Source: an uncultured Opitutia bacterium (GTDB lineage Bacteria > Verrucomicrobiota > Verrucomicrobiia > Opitutales > UBA953). Taken from it: 15,162 bases of DNA. The DNA lies in assembly GCA_903895475.1 (NCBI GenBank), contig CAITUF010000328.1, positions 1-15,162 on the forward strand, in the 5' to 3' direction. Below are positions 7,635 through 13,991 of this stretch, piece by piece. A model generated the notes under the pieces. That model saw nothing but the letters and a program-made list of their open reading frames with translations. It was not told the origin of the DNA and did no database searches. A program made the position numbers and the translations under genes. How positions within the stretch are numbered: position 1 is the first letter of the stretch; each line of letters begins with the position of its first letter.

Positions 7635-8036
7635 TCAGACCAGAACCTTCGGCGGCGGGACCGGGACTTCGCGGAGCTGCGTGATCACGGACCAGCGTTC
7701 GCGCCCGACCTCGAGTCGGTGCGCGGACAACACGGCAAAACCTAAAGTGGCGAGCGGCAACGCGGCATCGGCCTTGACCTTCGCCTTCACGGCTTCCTGC
7801 TTAGCCAATGGCGACTGCTCCGACTGGGCGCGGCCTTCGCTGGCAACCTTACACAGAGAACAGGCTTCATCGGTCATGGACTTCGCGACGGCCGCACCGG
7901 CGGACATGGTGCGGGCGTTAGCGGCGGACATGTTAACCCACGCGGCGACTTGCAGGAGGTCCCAAGAGAGTCCCGACGCCGCCGCCCAAGCCGCGAGTGC
8001 GACCCAAGCAACGAAGATACGAAAACGTCCGAGCAC
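7635..8036 (-). CDS. Small membrane-anchored CxxC protein of unknown function
   Basis: A 133-residue protein starting with GTG at 8036. The start is set by a perfect Shine-Dalgarno sequence AAGGAGG (8050-8044) seven bases upstream, which is rare in this window. An N-terminal hydrophobic segment (about residues 6-22, tryptophan- and alanine-rich) should be a membrane anchor or uncleaved signal. A central CxxC, ACSLCK (Cys59, Cys62), follows. A Lys/Ala-rich linker and a C-terminal region ending in PVPPPKVLV complete it. The pattern loosely recalls small CxxC envelope proteins such as DUF2946 members near copper genes, but I cannot confirm membership. It is encoded 81 bp after queC and 138 bp before the Cys-rich barrel gene, on the same strand. 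The two likely form a functional pair, possibly in metal handling or thiol redox; this is inference. Confidence 0.75.
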   Translation of the reverse strand: MLGRFRIFVAWVALAAWAAASGLSWDLLQVAAWVNMSAANARTMSAGAAVAKSMTDEACSLCKVASEGRAQSEQSPLAKQEAVKAKVKADAALPLATLGFAVLSAHRLEVGRERWSVITQLREVPVPPPKVLV

Positions 8037-8042
8037 GCCCCA

Positions 8043-8065
8043 CCCTCCTTGACGGCAGCGGAGGG
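8043..8065 (-). promoter_or_regulatory. Hairpin that could mask the ribosome-binding site of the CxxC protein gene
   Basis: On the minus strand CCCTCC (8065-8060) can pair with GGAGGG (8048-8043), with an 11-base loop. The second arm contains most of the AAGGAGG Shine-Dalgarno sequence (8050-8044) of the GTG start at 8036. A further possible stem, GGGCA/TGCCC, lies just upstream and shares bases near the first arm. CTGCT-GAT-AGCAG (8103-8091) lies just past the queC stop. Together the 81-base gap could form alternative structures. Confidence 0.4.
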
Positions 8066-8117
8066 GGCAAACTGTTTACATATGCCCACCCTGCTATCAG
8101 CAGAACTAACGGGCGAC

Positions 8118-8777
8118 TTAAGCCAGGTAGTCGGTCGGATCCTTCACCCCAGCACGTACGAAGGCTTCCCTGCGCTCCACACAGGTGCCGCACTTGCCGC
8201 AGTGCTTATCGCCCCCGACATAGCAGGACCAGGTGAGTTCCAGCGGTACCCGTAGCTCAACGCCACGTTGCACGATACTGGTCTTATCCATCCCCACAAA
8301 AGGGCGCTCAAGGCAGACTTCATGCCAGTCCGCCAAACGGATAGCCTTATCCAAGGCGTCTGCAAAGACGGGGCGACAGTCGGGGTAAATGGCATGGTCG
8401 CCGCCATGCGCACCATAAGCGACCGACGAAGCCTTGAGCGACATCGCCCACGAAGCGGCGACGGCGATGAGCAGCATATTGCGATTAGGGACCACGGTGG
8501 CCTTCATCGAAGTTTCCTCGTAGTGACCTTCAGGCACAGCGACGTGGGCATCGGTGAGCGCATTCGCACCGAAGAGCGGGGCCAGCGCCCGGAGGTCGGC
8601 CACCTGATGCTTCACACCATAGTGTTCGCAGATGTGCTTGGCTGCCACGAGCTCCCGGCGGTGGCGCTGGCCATAATCGATACTCAAAGCATAGACCTCG
8701 CGCCCCTCGGCCAGGAGATGACCCAGGAGAACGGTGGAGTCGATGCCACCCGAGTGAATAAGAACCGTGCGTTTCAT
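8118..8777 (-). CDS. queC: 7-cyano-7-deazaguanine (preQ0) synthase QueC
   Basis: A 219-residue protein of normal length. QueC uses ATP and ammonia to convert 7-carboxy-7-deazaguanine into preQ0, the step after QueE. The N-terminal PP-loop SGGIDST (residues 9-15) binds ATP. SIDYGQRHRREL (32-43) and VVPNRNMLL (95-103) are family signatures, and YGAHGGDHAIYPDCRP (121-136) lines the active site. The C-terminal zinc site CYVGGDKHCGKCGTC supplies Cys185, Cys193, Cys196 and Cys199. All key residues are present. It follows ybeY by 43 bases on the same strand, so a HIT-ybeY-queC transcript is likely. It is separated from its pathway partners queD and queE by the two-gene CxxC and barrel unit. No preQ1 riboswitch pattern lies upstream. 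Confidence 0.97.
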   Translation of the reverse strand: MKRTVLIHSGGIDSTVLLGHLLAEGREVYALSIDYGQRHRRELVAAKHICEHYGVKHQVADLRALAPLFGANALTDAHVAVPEGHYEETSMKATVVPNRNMLLIAVAASWAMSLKASSVAYGAHGGDHAIYPDCRPVFADALDKAIRLADWHEVCLERPFVGMDKTSIVQRGVELRVPLELTWSCYVGGDKHCGKCGTCVERREAFVRAGVKDPTDYLA

Positions 8778-8820
8778 CCTGCCGCTGGTGTGTCGGAAAA
8801 AAGCGGCGAGGGCGAGTCTC

Positions 8821-9282
8821 TTAAACCGTAACCTTTAGGCAGACCTTGGCTTTATCGAGGTGCTTGAGCGCCACGACCTCGGCAGCCCGCATCCTCGCAG
8901 CCTGCGCCTTGGTGCTATCCAACAGCCCTGCGAGGTGCAGCCAGCCGTGTGCGAGATACAGACGGAGTTCGTGCTCGACGCTTGTGCCATGCTCCTTGGC
9001 CGCGCGCTTGGCTTGGTCGACATTGATGCAAATCTCGCCAGCGAACGGCTCCACCGGATGGTCTTCACCGATGAAAGTGATGACGTCCGTCACTGTCGGG
9101 TCATCCAGGAAATCCGCGTGGATCTTAGCGATAGCCTTATCGCCGAGGAAGACGACCGAGAGTTCGCCCTGCGGGCAACGCCAAGCACGCATCCGGTCCA
9201 GCGTCTGGATCACGGCAACTGCGGAAGCCGCCGTGACCTTGGCCTTGGCGTGCTCGTTGGCGATGGCGACGGCGCGAGGCAT
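8821..9282 (-). CDS. ybeY: Endoribonuclease YbeY (rRNA maturation factor) with an altered metal motif
   Basis: A 153-residue protein. YbeY is a single-strand endoribonuclease or metal-binding factor involved in 16S rRNA 3' maturation and ribosome quality control. Family features are ELSVVFLGDKAIAKIH (40-55), the TDVITF segment (65-70), the AGEICINVDQA strand (81-91) and the HGWLHLAG motif with His112 and His116. The canonical motif is HGxLHLxGxDH. Here the third histidine position is Asp122 (GLLDS instead of GYDH). I set the start at 9282 (MPRAVAIANEH); a longer in-frame extension would lie inside the HIT gene. The HIT stop and this ATG are separated by one base (TAAGATG), so the two are translationally coupled. 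queC follows 43 bases downstream. Confidence 0.91.
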   Translation of the reverse strand: MPRAVAIANEHAKAKVTAASAVAVIQTLDRMRAWRCPQGELSVVFLGDKAIAKIHADFLDDPTVTDVITFIGEDHPVEPFAGEICINVDQAKRAAKEHGTSVEHELRLYLAHGWLHLAGLLDSTKAQAARMRAAEVVALKHLDKAKVCLKVTV

Positions 9283-9283
9283 C

Positions 9284-9775
9284 TTAGACCGTAGCAAAAA
9301 CGGGTTGCAGGCGGGCCCAGAGATCATCCAAAGCCTGCGGTAAAATGTGCGTCTCGGCGACGACCGGCATAAAGTTTTGGTCACCATCCCAGCGTGGGAC
9401 GATGTGGAAATGAAGATGAGTGGGAATACCCGCACCCGCCGCCTTACCTAAGTTGAGGCCCATATTGAAACCCGCGGGCGACATGACCTTCGTCAGGACC
9501 GCTTGGCACTTCACGAGCAGGTCCATCATCTCGGCCCGTTCTTCTGCCGTCAGCAGGGCCAAGTCGCCGACCTCACGATTAGGCAAGACCATCAGGTGTC
9601 CCGGGTTATACGGAAAGTTATTTAAGATGACGAAACAGGTCCGACCTCGGTGCACAATCAAGGATGCCCGGTCATCTCTCGACGCCACCAGGGCCGCGAA
9701 CGGACTGCCCGCCTGCGGGTCCTTCCGGGACTGGATATACTGCATACGCCAGTAGGGATGGAGGTGGTTCGGCAT
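9284..9775 (-). CDS. HIT-domain nucleotide hydrolase or phosphorylase (Ap4A phosphorylase-like)
   Basis: A 163-residue histidine-triad protein. HIT enzymes cleave nucleoside phosphate bonds, for example Ap4A or nucleoside phosphoramidates. The triad is HLHFHIVPRW, with His120, His122 (expected nucleophile) and His124. The earlier signature NNFPYNPGHLMVLPNREV (52-69) and the N-terminal HPYWRMQYI resemble mycobacterial-type Ap4A phosphorylases (Rv2613c group). Members of related HIT subfamilies carry a CxxC zinc site near the N-terminus; here the equivalent stretch reads SPFA (24-27), without cysteines. I chose the ATG at 9775; an upstream in-frame ATG (9889) would overlap the leuS start. No Shine-Dalgarno sequence is seen. 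It heads the HIT-ybeY-queC group and diverges from leuS. Confidence 0.93.
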   Translation of the reverse strand: MPNHLHPYWRMQYIQSRKDPQAGSPFAALVASRDDRASLIVHRGRTCFVILNNFPYNPGHLMVLPNREVGDLALLTAEERAEMMDLLVKCQAVLTKVMSPAGFNMGLNLGKAAGAGIPTHLHFHIVPRWDGDQNFMPVVAETHILPQALDDLWARLQPVFATV

Positions 9776-9795
9776 GACGGCGTGGCTGCGTGATA

Positions 9796-9831
9796 AGCCC
9801 GCCAGAGGGCTCAGGCAAGCGGGATAGCCCT
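9796..9831 (+). promoter_or_regulatory. Overlapping inverted repeats in the HIT-leuS divergent region
   Basis: Three short complementary blocks are interleaved. AGCCCGC (9796-9802) can pair with GGGCT (9807-9811) or, through its CCCGC, with GCGGG (9819-9823). AGGGCT (9806-9811) can also pair with AGCCCT (9826-9831). The last two pairings together make an H-type pseudoknot topology. The element could be an operator or an RNA leader for leuS; no T-run follows it. Confidence 0.3.
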
Positions 9832-9849
9832 GCTCGCCCATCCAAAACC

Positions 9850-9879
9850 TTGCCACCTTGGCTCGGACTCTCCTATCTG
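9850..9879 (+). promoter_or_regulatory. Possible leuS promoter
   Basis: TTGCCA (9850-9855, 5 of 6 bases match the -35 consensus) is followed after 18 bases by TATCTG (9874-9879, 3 of 6 match the -10). The -10 would lie only 8 bases before the leuS ATG at 9888, which would give a leaderless or nearly leaderless message. leuS has no Shine-Dalgarno sequence, which is consistent with that. The weak -10 keeps confidence low. Confidence 0.25.
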
Positions 9880-9887
9880 GGCGCTTC

Positions 9888-12488
9888 ATGGAAACTTTGC
9901 CCGGGACCTACGACTTCACCGCCTGCGAGCATCGCTGGCAGGCTTACTGGAAGCAGCACGCGACCTTCCGCACCGAGCCCATCTCCAGTGGCAAGCCGAA
10001 GTACTACGTCCTGGACATGTTCCCCTACCCGTCCGGTGCTGGCCTCCATATTGGCCACCCCGAGGGCTATACCGCTTCTGACATCTTGGGCCGCTACAAG
10101 AAAGCCCAAGGCTTCAACGTCCTCCACCCGATGGGTTGGGACGCCTTCGGCCTGCCCGCGGAACAGCACGCTATCGCCACCGGCGAACACCCGGCCGTGC
10201 AGACGCGTCGCAATATCGACAACTTCCGTCGCCAACTGCAGATGCTCGGCTTCGCTATCGACTGGGACCGCGAGCTGTCCACGACCGACGAGAACTACTT
10301 CCGCTGGACGCAGTGGATCTTCCTTAAACTCTTCCGTCACGGCCTCGCTTACGTCTCCGAGAAACCCGTGTGGTTCTGCCCCAACCTCGGCACGGTGCTC
10401 GCGAACGAAGAAGTGCACAACACGCCCGAAGGCCCCCGCTCCGAACGCGGTAGTCATCCCGTGGAGCGGCGCCCCATTCGCCAGTGGGTCCTCCGCATCA
10501 CGGCCTACGCCGACAAACTCATCGAAGGCCTCGACCACGTCGATTGGCCCGATTCCACCAAGCGCCTCCAAAAGAACTGGATCGGCAAGTCCGAAGGAGC
10601 TGAGGTCACTTTTAAACTCGAAGGCCACGCGGACACGCTAACGGTCTTCACGACCCGCCCTGACACACTTTTCGGGGCGACCTACATGGTCATCGCTCCC
10701 GAACATCCGCTGCTCGAGAAGATCACTTCCGCGGAGCAGAAGGCCGCCGTCACAGCCTACGTGGCCGCGGTCCGCAATAAGAGCGACCTCGAGCGGACCG
10801 ACCTCGCCGATAAGAAAAAGACCGGCGTGTTCACGGGCGCGTACGCCCTTAACCCCGTCAACGGCGCCAAGATTCCCGTTTGGACTGCCGACTACGTTCT
10901 CATCACCTACGGCACTGGCGCCATCATGGCCGTCCCGGCGCACGATGAACGCGACTGGGAATTCGCCAAGCAGTTCGCACTGCCGATTATTCAGGTCGTC
11001 GGCTCCAAGGACGCCATCGACGTCAACGAGCAGCCTTGGACCGAAGACGGCCCGATGGTGAACTCAGGTCCCTTCAACGGCCTCTCCGCCACGGAGACCA
11101 AGAAACAGATCACCGCTGACCTCGCCGCCAAGGGCCAGGGTAAACTCGCCGTGAACTTCAAGCTCCGCGACTGGCTCTTCTCCCGCCAACGCTACTGGGG
11201 CGAGCCCTTCCCGCTTCTGTGGGTTTCCCGCGAGGACTACGCCAAGATCCCCGCCGACTCTGAGGTCCGGGAGTTCCTGCCCAAGGAACCGGTCACCTGC
11301 CAACTCAACGGCGTGGAAGTCTGCGCCGTACCGCTGACGTCCAAGCAACTCCCGCTGACGCTCCCGACGGTCAAATCTTATCAGCCTTCCCCGACCGGCG
11401 ATTCGCCGCTTTCGAAAGAGCCCGAGTGGACTGAGGTCTGGTACGACGTTGCCAGTGGCGCCACCGTCGCGCAGGCGCAGGCCCAACCAGGCCCGCTCTG
11501 GGTCAAGGCCTCCCGCGAAACAAACACCATGCCCCAGTGGGCGGGTTCGTGCTGGTATTACCTCCGCTACCTCGACCCGCAGAACGCCAAGGACATCGCC
11601 TCGGCCGAAGCGCTCAAGTATTGGGGCTGCCCCGACTTCTATATCGGCGGCGCCGAGCACGCCGTGCTTCACTTGCTGTATGCGCGCTTCTGGCATCGCT
11701 TCCTGCACGACATTGGCGTCCTCCCGACGGCGGAGCCTTTCACGAAGCTCTTCCACCAAGGCCTTATCATGGGCGAAGACGGCGAGAAGATGTCCAAGAG
11801 CCGCGGCAACGTCGTCAACCCCGACTCCATCGTCAAGGACCACGGCGCCGACGCGCTCCGCATGTACCTGATGTTCCTCGGGCCGCTCGAAGCTTCCAAG
11901 CCTTGGAGCTCCGAGGGCATCTCTGGTATTACCCGTTTCCTTAAGCGACTTTGGCGTCTCTCCGTCGACGAAGCCACGGGCGGCCCTTCGACCAAGTTCA
12001 ACGATCAGGCCCAGGAGCCGGAGGATTTCGTCCGCGAACTCCACCGCACCATCCAGAAGGTCGAGAAGGATATCGAGACCCTCCAGTTCAACACCGCCAT
12101 CTCGCAGATGATGATCTTGATGAACGCCGCGGAGAAAGCCCCGGCCCTTCGCCGCGAGACCGTCGAGACCTTTGTTCGGTTGGTCGCGCCGTTCGCCCCG
12201 CACGTCTGCGAAGAAATCTGGGCGCGCCTCGGCCACCAGGAAAGCATCAGCTGCGCCGCCTGGCCAAAGTTCGACGCCGCCAAACTCGTCGAGTCGACCG
12301 TCGAGATCATCTTCCAAGTGAACGGAAAAGTCCGCGCCACCGTCAGGGTGCCCAAGGAAACCACCAAGGAAGCCCTCCTCGCCATGGCGAAGGCTGACCC
12401 GAGCGTGCAGAAGTTCCTCGAAGGTAAGCCCATCGTGAAGGAGATCGTCGTCCCGGGCCGGATCGTGAACCTCGTCGTGGCGGGCTAA
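9888..12488 (+). CDS. leuS: Leucyl-tRNA synthetase
   Basis: An 866-residue class I aminoacyl-tRNA synthetase of the bacterial LeuRS type, charging tRNA-Leu in the cytosol. The HIGH motif is at residues 54-57 within FPYPSGAGLHIGHPEGY, and the KMSKS motif is at 634-638 (GEKMSKSRGN). The CP1 editing domain is present, with TTRPDTLFGATYM and the GTGAIMAVPAHDERD segment (342-356). The linker GSCWYYLRYLDP and the IGGAEHAVLHLLYARFW block are as expected. The C-terminal tRNA-binding domain ends in ...PGRIVNLVVAG. I chose the ATG at 9888 (METLPGTYDF); an upstream in-frame TTG at 9858 adds residues not typical of LeuRS. Codons end mostly in C or G, suggesting strong expression. It is transcribed alone, with a hairpin just downstream. 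Confidence 0.99.
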   Translation: METLPGTYDFTACEHRWQAYWKQHATFRTEPISSGKPKYYVLDMFPYPSGAGLHIGHPEGYTASDILGRYKKAQGFNVLHPMGWDAFGLPAEQHAIATGEHPAVQTRRNIDNFRRQLQMLGFAIDWDRELSTTDENYFRWTQWIFLKLFRHGLAYVSEKPVWFCPNLGTVLANEEVHNTPEGPRSERGSHPVERRPIRQWVLRITAYADKLIEGLDHVDWPDSTKRLQKNWIGKSEGAEVTFKLEGHADTLTVFTTRPDTLFGATYMVIAPEHPLLEKITSAEQKAAVTAYVAAVRNKSDLERTDLADKKKTGVFTGAYALNPVNGAKIPVWTADYVLITYGTGAIMAVPAHDERDWEFAKQFALPIIQVVGSKDAIDVNEQPWTEDGPMVNSGPFNGLSATETKKQITADLAAKGQGKLAVNFKLRDWLFSRQRYWGEPFPLLWVSREDYAKIPADSEVREFLPKEPVTCQLNGVEVCAVPLTSKQLPLTLPTVKSYQPSPTGDSPLSKEPEWTEVWYDVASGATVAQAQAQPGPLWVKASRETNTMPQWAGSCWYYLRYLDPQNAKDIASAEALKYWGCPDFYIGGAEHAVLHLLYARFWHRFLHDIGVLPTAEPFTKLFHQGLIMGEDGEKMSKSRGNVVNPDSIVKDHGADALRMYLMFLGPLEASKPWSSEGISGITRFLKRLWRLSVDEATGGPSTKFNDQAQEPEDFVRELHRTIQKVEKDIETLQFNTAISQMMILMNAAEKAPALRRETVETFVRLVAPFAPHVCEEIWARLGHQESISCAAWPKFDAAKLVESTVEIIFQVNGKVRATVRVPKETTKEALLAMAKADPSVQKFLEGKPIVKEIVVPGRIVNLVVAG

Positions 12489-12499
12489 GCCTCGTCTGC

Positions 12500-12545
12500 T
12501 CCTCCCAACAAAAGGGCCCCGCTGGGGCCCTTTCCGTTGGGAGGA
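12500..12545. terminator. Two-tier hairpin between convergent leuS and MFS transporter genes
   Basis: The inner stem AAAGGGCCCC (12511-12520) pairs with 12524-12533 over a 3-base loop. An outer stem TCCTCCCAAC (12500-12509) pairs perfectly with GTTGGGAGGA (12536-12545). A one-base/two-base internal loop separates the two stems. The whole 46-base element sits between the leuS stop (12488) and the transporter stop (12557). It can act on both strands: TTT follows the inner stem on plus and TTTT on minus, although the outer stem would compete for those bases. Confidence 0.8.
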
Positions 12546-12556
12546 TTCGCCGCGTC

Positions 12557-13918
12557 TTACTTGGCTTCCGCTTCGGCGATATCTTCCATCTTCACGGGCT
12601 CCATGCGGGGCACCAAGAGATGGATGATCGCGAGGCCGATCAGGTAAGCCGAGCCCGCGATGAACCAGAGGATCGCATAGGAGCCGGTGCGCTGCAGGAC
12701 TTCGCCGACCACGAACGCCAGGAGCATACCGCCCACGGCACCCGCCATACCGCCGATGCCGACGACCGAGCCCACCGCCTTACGCGGGAACATGTCTGAG
12801 GCCGTCGTGAAGATATTAGCCGACCAACCCTGGTGGGCGGCGGCGGCGAGCGAAACCAGCAAGACTGCAGGCCACATGCCGACGTCGTTGACTAAGACGA
12901 TGGGGATAACGCTCACGGCACAAATTCCCATCGCGGTCTTACGGGCGGCATTGACCGTCCAACCGGCCTTAATCAGGCGGGAAGAAACCCAACCACCACC
13001 GATGCTGCCCACATCGGCAATGAGGTAGATCGTGACGAGCGGCCAACCAATATTCTTAAAGTCGACATGGTGCTTATCGACCAGGAAGCCCGGGATCCAG
13101 AAGAGGTAGAGCCACCAGACCGGGTCGGTCATGAATTTGCCCACTGCAAAGGCCCACGTTTGCCGGAACTTTAACAGACTAATCCAACTGACCTTGCCCT
13201 GCTCATCGGGCGGGTCGGACTCGATGAGGGCAAGTTCGGACTCGGAAATACGCTGGTGCTCACGCGGAGAGCTGTAAGCGAAGTACCACCAAATGACCCA
13301 GACGAAACCAATCGCGCCAGTGATGATGAAGGCCCACTCCCAGCCCCAGGTAACCAAAATCCAGGGCACGAGGAGCGGGGCGGCCAAGGCGCCAATATTC
13401 GTTCCCGAATTAAAAATACCCGTCGCAAGGGCCCGTTCTTTTTTCGGGAACCATTCCGCCGTCGCCTTAATGGAGGCCGGGAAGTTGCCCGCCTCACCCA
13501 AGCCTAAGAGGAACCGCATCAAAGCAAAGCCCGCCGCCGCGCCGGTCAAGGTCACGAAGGCGAAACCGGTCTTCGCATCGATCTGCATCCACGGCAGGCT
13601 AAAGGCCGGCAAGAGGTGCGCAAAGCCGTGCCCCATGGCGGCTAAACTCCAAAGGCCGACGAAGATGATGAAACCCTTTTTGATGCCGATACGGTCAATG
13701 ATACGCCCCGACAGCAGCATCCCGATCGCATAGGCGAATTGAAAGCTGAACACGATGGCCGCATAAGTCCGCGCGTCCCAACCAAACTCCTTCTCCAAGG
13801 CCGGCTTCAATAGGCCGATAACCTGGCGATCAATATAGTTGATGGTGGCGGCAAAGAACAGCAACGCGCAGATCATCCAACGGTAGTTCGTACGGGGGGC
13901 AGGGGTAACCTCTTGCAT
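12557..13918 (-). CDS. MFS transporter, ACS family, hexuronate transporter (ExuT)-like
   Basis: A 453-residue inner-membrane permease with about twelve hydrophobic segments. The N-terminal NYRWMICALLFF, INYIDRQVIGLLKP (26-39) and the loop 2-3 motif GRIIDRIGIKKG (71-82) are typical of the anion:cation symporter family, close to ExuT-type hexuronate carriers. RFLLGLGEAGNFPASIKATAEWFP is the family block in the fourth and fifth helices, and a GNFPAS-type sequence is a strong marker. A likely substrate is a hexuronate or another sugar acid, taken up with H+. Exact specificity cannot be read from the sequence. It diverges from the hydroxyacid dehydrogenase gene (73 bases apart), with which it probably forms a catabolic locus, and converges on leuS. 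The start at 13918 has no Shine-Dalgarno sequence. Confidence 0.93.
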   Translation of the reverse strand: MQEVTPAPRTNYRWMICALLFFAATINYIDRQVIGLLKPALEKEFGWDARTYAAIVFSFQFAYAIGMLLSGRIIDRIGIKKGFIIFVGLWSLAAMGHGFAHLLPAFSLPWMQIDAKTGFAFVTLTGAAAGFALMRFLLGLGEAGNFPASIKATAEWFPKKERALATGIFNSGTNIGALAAPLLVPWILVTWGWEWAFIITGAIGFVWVIWWYFAYSSPREHQRISESELALIESDPPDEQGKVSWISLLKFRQTWAFAVGKFMTDPVWWLYLFWIPGFLVDKHHVDFKNIGWPLVTIYLIADVGSIGGGWVSSRLIKAGWTVNAARKTAMGICAVSVIPIVLVNDVGMWPAVLLVSLAAAAHQGWSANIFTTASDMFPRKAVGSVVGIGGMAGAVGGMLLAFVVGEVLQRTGSYAILWFIAGSAYLIGLAIIHLLVPRMEPVKMEDIAEAEAK

Positions 13919-13970
13919 AGGGCACTAAATGACCCACGGCTTTAGGCTGTCCACCCTAGACTTTCTTTGA

Positions 13971-13984
13971 CTCCCGAGGGGAGG
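13971..13984 (+). promoter_or_regulatory. Strong ribosome-binding site of the hydroxyacid dehydrogenase gene, inside a small hairpin
   Basis: GGGGAGG (13978-13984) lies seven bases before the ATG at 13992 and selects that start over the in-frame ATGs at 13998 and 14007. CTCCC (13971-13975) can pair with GGGAG (13979-13983) over a 3-base loop, which would hide most of the Shine-Dalgarno sequence. The rest of the divergent gap 13919-13991 shows no convincing promoter on either strand. Confidence 0.5.
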
Positions 13985-13991
13985 CAGGTTC

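Noticed and set aside
8778..8820. preQ1 riboswitch upstream of queC, or before queD at 6418-6490
   Set aside because: No preQ1 type I hairpin with an A-rich tail could be found in either leader.
9790..10641. 283-codon plus-strand frame overlapping the leuS start
   Set aside because: It is out of frame with LeuRS and Ser/Pro/Thr/Arg-rich as expected for a shifted frame; the LeuRS HIGH region occupies the same bases.
11064..12317. 417-codon open frame on the minus strand inside leuS
   Set aside because: It lies fully antisense to a well-conserved LeuRS gene. Its translation is low-complexity in style (Gly, Val, Arg, Leu-rich), a usual by-product of C/G-ending codons on the other strand.
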